A DNA stretch of 64,000 nt from positions 124,001 to 188,000 of the forward strand of contig NZ_MJLT01000034.1 in the NCBI RefSeq assembly GCF_001766675.1, written 5' to 3'. Positions 24,903 to 33,935 of the stretch are shown in pieces; the first letter of the stretch is position 1; every line of letters starts with the position of its first letter. Both the position numbers and the translations under genes were made by a program. The notes under the pieces were generated by a model. The model searched no databases. It worked only from the letters and a program-made list of their open reading frames with translations, and was not told the origin of the DNA. This stretch comes from Arthrobacter sp. SW1 (lineage in GTDB: Bacteria > Actinomycetota > Actinomycetes > Actinomycetales > Micrococcaceae).

Positions 24903-26270
24903 TTAGCGCTTTGACTCTGCGGGTGTCCGCACATTCGTCGACGGGACTGGAGCAGACGTACCCAGCCCCCGCACGGTCCATCCTGCGGCTTCCCAGGCGG
25001 CAGCGTCCAGGACGTTCCGAGCGTCCAGCACCGTCCGGCGTCGTACGAGCGACCCAACGGACTCAGGCGAGAGCGAGCGGTATTCATCCCACTCGGTCAG
25101 CAGGAGAACCAGCTCGGCGCCTTCCAATGCCCGGGACACGGAGGACTCGAAGCGCAGCTGCGGGTAGCGCATCCAGGCGTTGTTGATCGCCTTGGGATCG
25201 GTGACGGTGACGTGCGCGCCGGCGGCGGCCAGCTGCAGTGCGACGTCCAGGGCGGGGGAGTCGCGGATATCGTCCGTGTCCGGCTTGAACGCAGCGCCTA
25301 GCACGGTCACGGTGCGGCCGGACAGGTGACCACGGCACAGCTCCCGTGCGATCTCCACAGTGCGCGAACGCTGGCCAAGGTTGATCGAATCGACAACACC
25401 CATCCACTCGTCCACGGACGGAACATCCAACGCACGGGCCTGCGCCCGGAAGGAACGGATGTCCTTGGGCAGGCAGCCGCCGCCGAACCCAAGGCCGGCG
25501 TGCAGGTACCGGTTGCCGATGCGCGGATCCAGGCCCATCGCCTCGCTCAGCTCAGTGACATCGGCGCCCGAGGCGTCGCACAGCTCGGCCATCGCGTTGA
25601 TGAAGCTGACCTTGGTGGCCAGGAAGGCGTTGGCGGCGGACTTGATCAGCTCCGCCGTGGCAAAGTTGCAGACGAGCCGCGGGATGCCGGCGCTGATCAG
25701 CGGCGCGTACACGGCGTCCAGGGCCTCCGTCACCGGCACACCCTCAGCCGATGAACGGCCGCCGGGCACACCGTAGACCAGGCGGTCCGGCACGAGGGAA
25801 TCCTTCACGGCCGTGCCCTGCCGCAGGAACTCCGGGTTCCAGCCGAGCAGCACATCGGGCCGGCGGGCCAGCACTCCGCGGAGCATGTCCACCGTTCCCA
25901 CGGGAACAGTGGACTTGCCCACGACGACGGCGCCCGCGGCCAGGTGTGGCAGCAGGCTCTTCGTGGCCGCGATCAGGTAGGACAGGTCCGCGGTGTCCGA
26001 GGTCTTGGACTGCGGGGTGCCCACGCACAGGAAGTGCAGCGACGCCGACGCCGCGTCCTCGAAGTCGGCGGAGAAGCTCAAACGCCCGGTGGCGAAGCCG
26101 TCCTTGAGGAGCTCGTCCAGGCCGGGCTCATGGAACGGGGCGAAGCCCTTGTTCAGGTGCGCCACTTTCTGGGCGTCGACGTCGATGCCCACCACGGTGT
26201 GGCCCATCGAGGCGAGCGTGGCCGCGTGCACGGCGCCGAGGTAGCCGCAACCGATGACGGAAATCTTCAT
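24903..26270 (-). CDS. UDP-glucose/UDP-N-acetylmannosamine-type 6-dehydrogenase
   Basis: 455 aa from ATG at 26270. N-terminal NAD Rossmann motif VIGCGYLGAVHA, FLCVGTPQ, the middle-domain NPEFLRQGTAV, catalytic GFGGGCLPKDI (Cys266), and a C-terminal nucleotide-sugar domain with GAAFKPDTDDIRDSPALDV. It oxidises the C6 alcohol of a UDP-sugar to a uronic acid. Cannot distinguish UDP-Glc from UDP-ManNAc/GalNAc by eye, though the layout favours UDP-Glc. ATGA overlap with the preceding glycosyltransferase gene on the same strand. Confidence 0.88.
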   Translation of the reverse strand: MKISVIGCGYLGAVHAATLASMGHTVVGIDVDAQKVAHLNKGFAPFHEPGLDELLKDGFATGRLSFSADFEDAASASLHFLCVGTPQSKTSDTADLSYLIAATKSLLPHLAAGAVVVGKSTVPVGTVDMLRGVLARRPDVLLGWNPEFLRQGTAVKDSLVPDRLVYGVPGGRSSAEGVPVTEALDAVYAPLISAGIPRLVCNFATAELIKSAANAFLATKVSFINAMAELCDASGADVTELSEAMGLDPRIGNRYLHAGLGFGGGCLPKDIRSFRAQARALDVPSVDEWMGVVDSINLGQRSRTVEIARELCRGHLSGRTVTVLGAAFKPDTDDIRDSPALDVALQLAAAGAHVTVTDPKAINNAWMRYPQLRFESSVSRALEGAELVLLLTEWDEYRSLSPESVGSLVRRRTVLDARNVLDAAAWEAAGWTVRGLGTSAPVPSTNVRTPAESKR

Positions 26271-27466
26271 GAGGCAAGTCCTTTGCTGGAAGTCAGGGGT
26301 GAGGGCGAGGACAGCGGAGGAAGTTCCGCGAGTTCCTCGCCGGCGATCACGGATTCGTAATGGCGCACCAGTTCGGCACTGAGCGCGGGCCACGTCCGGC
26401 CCTGGACCGAGGCCAGGGCGGCGGCTCCGAACGCGCGCCGCTTGGCGTCGTCGCCTACCAGGTCCTGCACATAGGCGCGAAGCTGATCAAGGGAACCGGG
26501 TTCGTACAGCCAGCCGGTGCGGGAGTTCTCCACCAGGTCGAGCGGACCGCCGCGGCCCGTGGCCACCACGGGGACGCCGGACGCCATGGCCTCCTGGATG
26601 GTCTGGCAGAACGTTTCGAATTCGCCCGGATGGACGAACAAGTCAAAGGAGGCCACGGCTTCGGCCAGGGCATCGCCGCCCAGGAAACCCGTGAATACCG
26701 CGCCCGGAAGGGCTGCTTCGAGCGCGGCCCGCTGCGGACCGTCGCCCACAACCACCAGCCGCGTGCCGGGAAGATCGGCAAGGACCGCCAGGTCTTCGAC
26801 CTGCTTTTCGACGGCAAGCCGTCCGACATAACCGATGATCCGCTCACCGCCGGGCGCCGAAGCGGCGCCGGACAGGACAGAGGCGCGCCACGCCGTCGAG
26901 CGCTTGGCGGGGGAGAAGCGCGCGGTATCCACACCGCGCCGCCACATGCCCACCCGCAGGATCCCGCGGCCGCGCAACTGGTTCAGCGCGAACGTGGACG
27001 GGACCAAAGTCCGGTCGGCCAGGAGATGGATGTTGTCCACCCGGTTCCAGGCCCAGTTCTCCAGGAACGGCACGCCATAACGGCCGGCGTAGCTGGGAAC
27101 CTCGGTCTGGTAGATGGCCACCGTGGGGATGCCGAGCTGGTGCGCCGCCTGCACGGCACGCCAGCCGAGCACGAACGGTGAGGCGAGGTGGACGACGTCC
27201 GGTGCGTAATCGGCAAGGATTCTCTTGACCCGGTTCACACCGCCCAACGCCACCCGCACATTCGTATACCCGGCCAGCGGCACGGAAGGGAGCCGGTGCA
27301 CATAGGCGCCGTTCACGACGTCCGAAACGGCTGTGTCCGACGTGGACGGCGCAATCACCATCACCTCGTCGCCGCGTTCCTGCAGATGTTCCAGCACCCG
27401 CAGGATGGAGTGCGTAACCCCGTTCATCAGCGGCAGAAATGATTCAGCGACGATAGCGATCCTCAC
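26267..27466 (-). CDS. Glycosyltransferase family 4 (MgtA/PimB-like)
   Basis: 399 aa. N-terminal GT-B domain begins IAIVAESFLPLMNGVTHSIL; C-terminal domain has GRLAVEKQVEDL (about 215-226) and EFETFCQTIQEAMASGVPVV, the E-x7-E retaining GT4 motif (E282...E292). Very similar in layout to GDP-mannose-dependent alpha-mannosyltransferase MgtA of mycobacteria and corynebacteria, which makes mannosyl glycolipids. Co-transcribed with the UDP-sugar dehydrogenase, so a glucuronate-containing glycolipid is possible (GlcAGroAc2 is such a known lipid acceptor); this is inference. Confidence 0.85.
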   Translation of the reverse strand: MRIAIVAESFLPLMNGVTHSILRVLEHLQERGDEVMVIAPSTSDTAVSDVVNGAYVHRLPSVPLAGYTNVRVALGGVNRVKRILADYAPDVVHLASPFVLGWRAVQAAHQLGIPTVAIYQTEVPSYAGRYGVPFLENWAWNRVDNIHLLADRTLVPSTFALNQLRGRGILRVGMWRRGVDTARFSPAKRSTAWRASVLSGAASAPGGERIIGYVGRLAVEKQVEDLAVLADLPGTRLVVVGDGPQRAALEAALPGAVFTGFLGGDALAEAVASFDLFVHPGEFETFCQTIQEAMASGVPVVATGRGGPLDLVENSRTGWLYEPGSLDQLRAYVQDLVGDDAKRRAFGAAALASVQGRTWPALSAELVRHYESVIAGEELAELPPLSSPSPLTSSKGLAS

Positions 27467-27543
27467 CCCTCCACGGTCTGCGGGCCGGCTGACCGAACGG
27501 GGGAATGGGCGTGACGCCGCGGGAAAGCTTTGGTTAACAGATA

Positions 27544-27593
27544 CTTAGTGCCCGGCTGTTAAGTCATCCTTAGTGCCCGGCTGTTAAGTCATC
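27544..27593. repeat. Perfect 25-bp tandem duplication
   Basis: Two exact 25-bp copies, 27544-27568 and 27569-27593. The distal copy covers the last codons of the helicase-associated gene and its TAA; the other copy repeats the same end right after it. Either a slippage duplication or an attachment-site-like target duplication. Confidence 0.8.
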
Positions 27594-28241
27594 GACGTTC
27601 TTAGCTCGGCGGCCTCGCCATGTGTTCCATCCCGGCAAGGAGTCGTCAAGAGCGGATGAACGTTGTGGTGGCAGGTGTTTGTTCACCGCGCTCTGTCGTT
27701 GTACGTGAAGCCAAGTCCCAAGGGCACGCTCGGATTCGCTTTCTGCCGCCTTATACGTGGGGAAGCGGCCATGATTGCTCACGAAGTTAGTTAGGGCGCG
27801 AAGGTTTTCTTGCCAGCTCAGCTCACTAATTTGGGCTTGGCGCGTAGTGTTCCATTGGCCGGCCTTGTCGAGTTCTAGGCGTTGTTCCTCGTTCAGAAGC
27901 CCAGCCCTATCCTTTTGTCGCTGGCGTTGGAGCCAAGTTCCGAGCGATTTTTCTTCCGGGCACCGCGATCTTGCTGAAGGCGCCAATCCGGCTTCCGCCA
28001 TGAATAGCCGGAGAGCGTCGGCGCGTGCAACCCATTCCGGGGCGAGGCCTTTTGGCTTGGCCGCTGGGAGATTGGCTTCGTGCTCCCGTTGAAGACGTGG
28101 ATCACGCCGTTTGGCCCAGCCGATAGCTCTGTTGACGCGAGAAAGGTCCTGACGACAAAGATTGGCAATTTGCGATTGATTGAGACCCTGGCGGTACATG
28201 AGCTCCCACTCTTGAGAGGCCTTAGGGTTTGCCTCCAACAT
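27570..28241 (-). CDS. Helicase-associated-domain protein
   Basis: 223 aa. Two helicase-associated repeats: SLGTWLQRQRQ (about 95-105) and a second with NFVSNHGRFPTYKAAESESE followed by RALGTWLHVQRQ. The N-terminal 45 residues (GLNQSQIANLCRQDLSRVNRAIGWAKR) form an HTH. Such HA-repeat proteins without a helicase occur in actinobacterial accessory regions; role unknown, DNA binding likely. Starts at TGATG overlap with the small HTH gene upstream. Confidence 0.7.
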   Translation of the reverse strand: MLEANPKASQEWELMYRQGLNQSQIANLCRQDLSRVNRAIGWAKRRDPRLQREHEANLPAAKPKGLAPEWVARADALRLFMAEAGLAPSARSRCPEEKSLGTWLQRQRQKDRAGLLNEEQRLELDKAGQWNTTRQAQISELSWQENLRALTNFVSNHGRFPTYKAAESESERALGTWLHVQRQSAVNKHLPPQRSSALDDSLPGWNTWRGRRAKNVDDLTAGH

Positions 28242-28483
28242 CAGTCGTCGGTGTCTTGGAACTCGCCGCTTGCGACCTTTTCCGCCGTCTTTTCATACAT
28301 CTTGGCGATGTACGACTCGAGCTCCGTGATTTCAATTCTCCAAAGGTTTCGCCCGCCGAATTGGACGCCACGAAGTTCCCCAGATTTGAGCAGGGATCGC
28401 ACGAGCGGTTCCCCTACGTTCAGCTCTTCAGCGGCCTGCTTGGTGGTCATGAATCGGCGAGGCGCTTCCTTTGAATCGGACAT
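28241..28483 (-). CDS. Excisionase-like small helix-turn-helix protein
   Basis: 80 aa. A MerR/Xis-type winged helix: MTTKQAAEELNVGEPLVRSLLKSGEL with wing GVQFGGRNLWRIE, then ITELESYIAKMYEKTAEKV. Typical HTH_17 excisionase/DNA-binding protein. Overlaps the helicase-associated gene by one base, so co-translated. No integrase is nearby. Confidence 0.8.
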   Translation of the reverse strand: MSDSKEAPRRFMTTKQAAEELNVGEPLVRSLLKSGELRGVQFGGRNLWRIEITELESYIAKMYEKTAEKVASGEFQDTDD

Positions 28484-28602
28484 AGAGCAATCCTAGGCAC
28501 TTCGCGTCAGACTTCCTGTTCCTGCCGGGTGCCTTGGAACGACCCGGTATGCGGAGGTGAGAATCTCAACGAAGTCTGCCATGCCAACAAGAGAGACGCC
28601 TG

Positions 28603-29058
28603 TTACCTGTCGGCTTGGTTGGGCGAGAACATCCAGCCTGCCGTCATCATCAGGATGCCGAGCACCATGTGCGTCCACGCGTCCAAGATGTTCACGGACA
28701 GGAAGTTCGCGGCGGAATTCGGTCCCACGGCCAAACCGTAAACACTCATCGCCAGGTACAGCGCGCCACCTCCATAGAGGAAGGCCCTTGCACCGGTTGT
28801 GGTGTGGGACATCAGCCAACCACCCACGCCCACCGCAAGGCTGACGAGGTTCAACAGCATGGACACCTGGAACAGGCCCAAGAACATCGCGTGCGAACCC
28901 GGGCCCAGGAACTGCATCTGCGAATACTGCGTGGTGATGCCCGGGACGAAAGCCAGGACGCCCACCGCTGCCAGGATCACGGCGACGCCCATGCCTGCCA
29001 GCTGGATGTCCTGCCGCCCGAAATGGACGCCGTGGGGATGTGCTGCTGCGCTGCTCAT
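28603..29058 (-). CDS. DUF4383 membrane protein, second copy
   Basis: 151 aa from ATG at 29058 (GGAGG upstream). Four hydrophobic segments and the same signatures as the protein at 5087-5539: LAFVPGITTQYSQMQFLG, MFLGLFQVSMLLNLVSL, NILDAWTHMVLGILMM. No SigK-like promoter was found upstream of this copy, so its control differs. Confidence 0.85.
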   Translation of the reverse strand: MSSAAAHPHGVHFGRQDIQLAGMGVAVILAAVGVLAFVPGITTQYSQMQFLGPGSHAMFLGLFQVSMLLNLVSLAVGVGGWLMSHTTTGARAFLYGGGALYLAMSVYGLAVGPNSAANFLSVNILDAWTHMVLGILMMTAGWMFSPNQADR

Positions 29059-29209
29059 ATGCCCTCCAACCACTCCGTGGGAACACACCCCATCTTACGT
29101 CCGGCCCGGCCAAACGCACCCGGGAAGCATCCTGAAAGTACCTGCCTAAAAGCCCGCCGCCAGCGCGCCCGCCCGGGCCGGCACGGCCTTCGTGGCACCA
29201 TGGAACACG

Positions 29210-30526
29210 ATGAAATTGCGTGCTGACCAGACCGGAAACCGCGGCCTCCCCATGCCCCTGTGGCTGCAGGGAGCGCTCGAATCGGCGCAGGCCGCCATCA
29301 TCTCCGCCCTGGTGGTGGTCCTTCCCCTCGTGGGCGTCTGGGCCACCGACGGATTCGAAAACCGCCGCATCGACTTCCTGGCCCGCCTGGCCGGCCAGGC
29401 CTGGCTCCTGATCCACGGCGTCCCCCTCACCCTGGAAACCGTGGACCTCGGCAACGCAGCCCAACCCGGAAACGGCGTCCTCTCGCTCTTCCCGCTGGGC
29501 CTCACCCTCATCCCCTTCCTCCTGGCCTGGCGCGCCGGCCGCCGCCTGGCCCGCGCCTCCTACACAGACCAGCTGTGGCAGGCTTTCCTCGGCGCAATCA
29601 CCGTCTACAGCGCCTTCGGCGCAGCCACCGGCTTCGTCTGCCGCACCCAGGAAGTCGGCGTCAATATCCTGCTCGCCATGCTGCTGCCCCTCATCCCCTT
29701 CGGGCTGGGCATGGTGGTGGGCGCGCGCCGCGAATCCGGTTCCTGGAGCAGGCTCATCGGCGTGGACGCCGTGGACTGGATCGCCCGCACCAGCCAACAC
29801 TCCCGCTGGGCCGGATCCTACTTCGCCTCCGCCATCAAAGCCGGATCAGTGGCCCTCATGGCCTCGCTCGCCCTCGCCGCACTGCTGCTCGCCGTGGACC
29901 TCGGCATCCACTGGGCGGAGATCGTGGCCGTCTACGAAGGCCTCAAAGCCGGTGCCCTGGGCGGCGCCGTCCTCACCATCGCCCAGCTCGGCTACCTGCC
30001 CAACCTGGTGCTCTTCACGCTCGCCTGGAGCTCCGGCGCAGGCTTCTCGCTGGGAGTCGGCTCGCACGCCGGACCCCTGGCCACCGCCGTCGGGCCCCTG
30101 CCCGCCATCCCGGTGTTCGGCGCCCTGCCCACCGGACACCTCGACTACGGCGTAGTGGCCCTGGTGCTCCCGGTGCTGGCCGGGGCGCTGGCCGGCTGGT
30201 GGTTCCTCCGCGAAGGCGAAAACCACTTCGACGAGTGGCTCTCCATCAAGATCAAGGCTCGTTGGTTCACCGCGGCCGCATCCACCGTGGTGCTCGGCGC
30301 GCTCATCGGCGCCGTCACGGGCATCCTGGCCGGAGCGCTGGCTTGGATCGCCCGGGGCTCGGCCGGAATCGGACGCCTCACCGAGATCGGACCGGACCCG
30401 CTCTGGACGGCGGTCTGGCTGGCAGCGGAGGTGGGAATCGGCGTCGTCATCGGTTACTCCGCCGGGCCCTGGCTCGAACGCCAACAGAAACTGCGCGAGG
30501 CGAACCTGGACGCCGCCAAGTACTAG
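29210..30526 (+). CDS. DUF6350 multi-pass membrane protein (PerM-like)
   Basis: 438 aa from ATG 29210, or 444 from GTG 29192; neither has a strong ribosome binding site. About ten membrane helices; starts LPMPLWLQGALESAQAAIIS. The family is found next to purN/purH in actinobacteria; mycobacterial PerM is linked to divisome stability. Its stop overlaps that of the opposite-strand gene by 4 nt. Confidence 0.8.
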   Translation: MKLRADQTGNRGLPMPLWLQGALESAQAAIISALVVVLPLVGVWATDGFENRRIDFLARLAGQAWLLIHGVPLTLETVDLGNAAQPGNGVLSLFPLGLTLIPFLLAWRAGRRLARASYTDQLWQAFLGAITVYSAFGAATGFVCRTQEVGVNILLAMLLPLIPFGLGMVVGARRESGSWSRLIGVDAVDWIARTSQHSRWAGSYFASAIKAGSVALMASLALAALLLAVDLGIHWAEIVAVYEGLKAGALGGAVLTIAQLGYLPNLVLFTLAWSSGAGFSLGVGSHAGPLATAVGPLPAIPVFGALPTGHLDYGVVALVLPVLAGALAGWWFLREGENHFDEWLSIKIKARWFTAAASTVVLGALIGAVTGILAGALAWIARGSAGIGRLTEIGPDPLWTAVWLAAEVGIGVVIGYSAGPWLERQQKLREANLDAAKY

Positions 30527-30951
30527 CGCTGGCGCAGCGCCGGCGGCAGGGCCTTCTCGAAATCGGCCACGCAGCCGGTGCGGGCCCGCTCCGTCAGGGC
30601 ATCCCGCGAGCACTCCTGCAGCGCGCTGACCTGCGTGAAGAACAGCGCCGAAAACAGCACCAGCAGGCCCAGCACCGCGGAGACCACCAGGCCGGAAATG
30701 GTACCGAACACCAGGATGCGGCCCTGCCGGAACCGCACTGCCCGGACCACCACCACAATCCCCAGCACCCACGCCGCCACGGTCAACAGCCCGCACAGCC
30801 ACAGGTACGTGACATTCAGGGTGTACACGAAGGCCGCGCCCAGCACCGTCAGCAGGAACGTCCGGAACAACAGCTGCGTGCGGGACTGCGCGGCGGCCGC
30901 CGCCTCCCCGTGAGCTGGCAGCTGCGGGCGGGGACCGGCGTCGGGATTCAT
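30523..30951 (-). CDS. Small integral membrane protein, unknown
   Basis: 142 aa from ATG at 30951. Pro/Ala-rich cytosolic N-terminus, then four hydrophobic segments (LFRTFLLTVLGAAFVYTL, LWLCGLLTVAAWVLGIVVVV, LVFGTISGLVVSAVLGLLVL) and a C-terminal tail with two cysteines (LQECSRDALTERARTGCVAD). No named domain recognised. Divergent from purN, tail-to-tail with the DUF6350 gene. Confidence 0.7.
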   Translation of the reverse strand: MNPDAGPRPQLPAHGEAAAAAQSRTQLLFRTFLLTVLGAAFVYTLNVTYLWLCGLLTVAAWVLGIVVVVRAVRFRQGRILVFGTISGLVVSAVLGLLVLFSALFFTQVSALQECSRDALTERARTGCVADFEKALPPALRQR

Positions 30952-30990
30952 GTTTTCCAGCCTACGCGAGGCGGCACATAAGCTAGTGCA

Positions 30991-31566
30991 ATGCGCATCG
31001 TAGTCCTCGTCTCCGGCACCGGCTCCAATCTCCAGGCGGTCATCGACGCCGTCCAGGCGGGGGAGCTCGACGTCGAAATCGCCGCCGTCGGAGCCGACCG
31101 TGAAGGCACCTACGGCGTGCAGCGCTCGGCCGACGCCGGGCTGGAAACCTTCGTGGTGAACTTCAACTCCTTCGAGACCCGCGCCGAATGGGACGCCGCC
31201 CTCACCGCGAAGGTGGCCTCCTACCAGCCGGACGTGGTGGTGTCCTCCGGCTTCATGCGGATCGTCAGCCCCGAATTCATCGACGCCTTCGGCGGCAAGT
31301 ACCTCAACACCCACCCCGCGCTGCTCCCGGCCTTCCCCGGCGCCCACGGCGTGCGCGACGCCATGGCCTACGGCGTGAAAGTCACCGGCTGCACCGTGCA
31401 CTGGGCCGATGCCGGCGTGGACACCGGCCCCATCATCGCCCAGGAAGCCGTCGCCATCCTGCCGGAAGACGACCAGGACTCCCTGCACGAACGCATCAAG
31501 GTGGTGGAGCGCCGCCTGCTGGTGCAGACCCTCGCGCAGCTCACCTCCGGGGAACTGGCGAAGTAA
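30991..31566 (+). CDS. purN: Phosphoribosylglycinamide formyltransferase
   Basis: 191 aa. N-terminal IVVLVSGTGSNLQAVIDA. Formyl-folate binding and catalytic segments: VVSSGFMRIVSPEFI, NTHPALLPAFPGAHGVRDA (catalytic Asn/His), GCTVHWADAGVDTGPII (Asp) all intact. Catalyses step 3 of purine synthesis using 10-formyltetrahydrofolate. purH is usually next; here the recycling cluster at 31.6-34.9 kb separates them. Confidence 0.96.
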   Translation: MRIVVLVSGTGSNLQAVIDAVQAGELDVEIAAVGADREGTYGVQRSADAGLETFVVNFNSFETRAEWDAALTAKVASYQPDVVVSSGFMRIVSPEFIDAFGGKYLNTHPALLPAFPGAHGVRDAMAYGVKVTGCTVHWADAGVDTGPIIAQEAVAILPEDDQDSLHERIKVVERRLLVQTLAQLTSGELAK

Positions 31567-31600
31567 GCCGCCGACTTGCGGGCTTAGTGCCAATAGCGGG

Positions 31601-32953
31601 CTAATGCAACGCTTCTTGCTTGGTCTCCGGCGCGAAGGCGCCCATCCAGATCACGGCCAGCAGCACCAGCCCGCCCGCCAAGGCGAAGGACGTGGCCAGG
31701 CCGAACGTCGGCCAGAAGAACGAGGCGAACACCAGCGGCCCGAAGCCCGCACCCACCCGGGAGAACGTGGACGCCCAGCCGAAGCCCGAGCCGCGCAGTT
31801 CCGTGGGGTAGAGCTCGGACACGTAGGCGTACAGCACAGGAATGGCCACCTGCACCACGAAGCCGAACGCCAGCAGCCAGAACACCGCGGCCTCCGGAAT
31901 GTCCACCACGAACGCCACGATCACCAGGATCAGCGCGGACAGCGGACCGGTGATGGCCAGGATCCACTTGCGGCCCACCCGTTCCACCAGCAGCGCGGCC
32001 ACCACCACGCCCAGCAGCCCGACGGCGGCCATGCCCGCCGTGGTCACGAAGGCCTTGTACTCGGCGAAGCCCGCCCCGATCAGGATGCGCGGCATCCAGG
32101 TCAGGCTGAGGTAGTAGACCAGGAGGACGGTAAAGAACAAAGCCCAGGCCGCCGTCGTGATCTTCCAACTGAACTGCCACAGGCTGCGCAACTGGGTCCA
32201 CGCGCTCCCGGCGGACAGGCGCGGGGCGTCCTGCGGATCGGGGAGGCTGTAGACGCGGGGCTTCGCTCCGGTGGCGGCCACCAGGGAGTCGATGACTTCC
32301 GCGGCTTCCTTGCGGCGGCCCTTGCGGATCAGGAACAACGGGGACTCAGGCACGCTGCGGCGCACCCAGAACACGAGCAGCGCCGGCAGCACCATCACCA
32401 GCATGGTCAGGCGCCAATCGGCGAAAGCCGCCATCAGCCCGGCGGACACGAAACCGCACAGCGCCGCGCCCACCGGCCACCAGCCGTCCATGGCGGTCAG
32501 CACCCGGCCACGCTGCTTCCGCGGCGTGAACTCACCCACCAGTGCGTAGTCCACCGGAATGCAGCCGCCCAGGCCGAAGCCGGCCATGAAGCGGAACAGG
32601 CAGAACCACAGGAAATCCGGGGCGAACGCGCCCGCAACGGTGAACAGCGAGAAGATCAGCAGCGTGGCGGCGAAGGCCTTCTTGCGCCCGATAGTGTCCG
32701 CGATGGTTCCCCAAGCGAAGGCACCCAGGGCCATGCCGATCAGGTTGGCCGTGCCGATCCACGCGGCGTCAGCAGGCTGCAGGGACCAGTGCTTGGAGAG
32801 CAGGGGAATGAGGATGCCGTTGAGCGTGACATCCCAGGCATCGAACATGAAGCCCAGGCCGCCGATCAGGAAAATCCGGCCCTGGACGCGCCAGCGCCAC
32901 GGCAGTTCCTGGACCACCTGCTCACCGCTGGGCACGGACGTATACGTGTTCAT
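31601..32953 (-). CDS. MFS transporter (sugar/aromatic acid type)
   Basis: 450 aa, twelve membrane helices. GTIADTIGRKKAF (loop 2-3) and VPESPLFLIRKGRRKEA (central loop) are MFS sugar/metabolite:H+ symporter motifs; YVSELYPTELRGSGFGWAS is the PETxLR-type motif in the second half. Downstream of the amino-sugar kinase and murQ on the same strand, so it probably imports a cell-wall-derived sugar or amino acid conjugate. Substrate not proven. Confidence 0.85.
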   Translation of the reverse strand: MNTYTSVPSGEQVVQELPWRWRVQGRIFLIGGLGFMFDAWDVTLNGILIPLLSKHWSLQPADAAWIGTANLIGMALGAFAWGTIADTIGRKKAFAATLLIFSLFTVAGAFAPDFLWFCLFRFMAGFGLGGCIPVDYALVGEFTPRKQRGRVLTAMDGWWPVGAALCGFVSAGLMAAFADWRLTMLVMVLPALLVFWVRRSVPESPLFLIRKGRRKEAAEVIDSLVAATGAKPRVYSLPDPQDAPRLSAGSAWTQLRSLWQFSWKITTAAWALFFTVLLVYYLSLTWMPRILIGAGFAEYKAFVTTAGMAAVGLLGVVVAALLVERVGRKWILAITGPLSALILVIVAFVVDIPEAAVFWLLAFGFVVQVAIPVLYAYVSELYPTELRGSGFGWASTFSRVGAGFGPLVFASFFWPTFGLATSFALAGGLVLLAVIWMGAFAPETKQEALH

Positions 32954-32975
32954 CTTCCCCTCCTTGGGGAAAACT

Positions 32976-33935
32976 TTAGCGGTGGTTTTCTATCGCTTTC
33001 CGCAGGAAGCCGCCGGCCTCGTCCAAGGCACCCTTCGCCTGCGCCGGATCGATGCCCGTGAGCAGCACCAGGATGGCCGCCTTCACCGATCCGCCCACCG
33101 CATCGAGCGCCTTGGCCGCGGCATCCGCGTCCACCCCGGTGGCGTGCTGGATGGTCCGCTGCGACCGCGCCACGAGCTTCGCGTTGGTAGCCTGCAGGTC
33201 CACCATGAGGTTCCCGTACGTCTTGCCAAGCTTCACCATGGCGAGGGTGCTGATGGTGTTCACCACCAGTTTCTGCGCGGTTCCGGCCTTGAGCCGCGTG
33301 GAGCCGGCCACGAATTCCGGACCCACGACGACGTCGATCGCCACGTCCGCCAGCCGCCCGATGGGGGACCCCGGGTTGCACGCGATGGCCGCCGTGAACG
33401 CGCCGCGCTTGCGGGCCTCCTCCAGCGCGCCGATCACGTATGGCGTGCGGCCCGAGGCTGAGATGCCAATCACTGCGTCTTTTTCCGTCACGTTGATGTC
33501 GTGAAGATCCCGGGCGCCCGCCGTCGCGTTGTCCTCGGCATATTCCACCGGTTTCTGGATGGCCTTGGTGCCGCCGGCGATGATGCCGACCACCATCTCC
33601 GGGGGAGTGCCGAAGGTGGGCGGGCACTCGCTCGCGTCCAGCACGCCCATGCGGCCCGCCGTACCGGCGCCCACGTAGAGCAGGCGGCCGCCGCCCGCCA
33701 ACCGTTCCGTGACGGCATCCACTGTGCGTTCGACGGCTGGGGCTGCTTGTTCGACGGCGGCCGGGACCGTGCGGTTCACCTCGTTCATGGCGGCCACCAG
33801 CTCCGCCGTGGTCATGGAGTCGATGCCGGCCAAGGCCGGCGCCGCGGCCTCCGTCTGCAGCCCGGCAAGTTCGGAGCGCAGCGACTCCAAGGTGGCTGCG
33901 TCAGGGGAATCAGTCGGGCCAGTTTGTGCCGTCAC
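32976..33935 (-). CDS. murQ: N-acetylmuramic acid 6-phosphate etherase
   Basis: 319 aa from GTG at 33935. SIS fold with VGAGTAGRMGVLDASECPPT, ISASGRTPYVIGAL (phosphosugar binding), GSTRLKAGTAQKLVVNTIST and KTYGNLMVDLQATNAKL (signature helix). Cleaves MurNAc-6P to GlcNAc-6P and D-lactate in peptidoglycan recycling. Overlaps the kinase gene upstream by 26 nt, consistent with an operon kinase-murQ-transporter. Confidence 0.95.
   Translation of the reverse strand: MTAQTGPTDSPDAATLESLRSELAGLQTEAAAPALAGIDSMTTAELVAAMNEVNRTVPAAVEQAAPAVERTVDAVTERLAGGGRLLYVGAGTAGRMGVLDASECPPTFGTPPEMVVGIIAGGTKAIQKPVEYAEDNATAGARDLHDINVTEKDAVIGISASGRTPYVIGALEEARKRGAFTAAIACNPGSPIGRLADVAIDVVVGPEFVAGSTRLKAGTAQKLVVNTISTLAMVKLGKTYGNLMVDLQATNAKLVARSQRTIQHATGVDADAAAKALDAVGGSVKAAILVLLTGIDPAQAKGALDEAGGFLRKAIENHR

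Noticed and set aside
27544-27593. CRISPR-like repeat
   Set aside because: Only two directly abutting copies, no spacers, no cas genes.
28603-29160. SigK promoter before the second DUF4383 gene
   Set aside because: No CCATCC/CCGAAT pair was found upstream of its start.
29260-30981. 573-codon plus-strand frame
   Set aside because: Arg/Pro/His-rich shadow of the DUF6350 gene in another frame.
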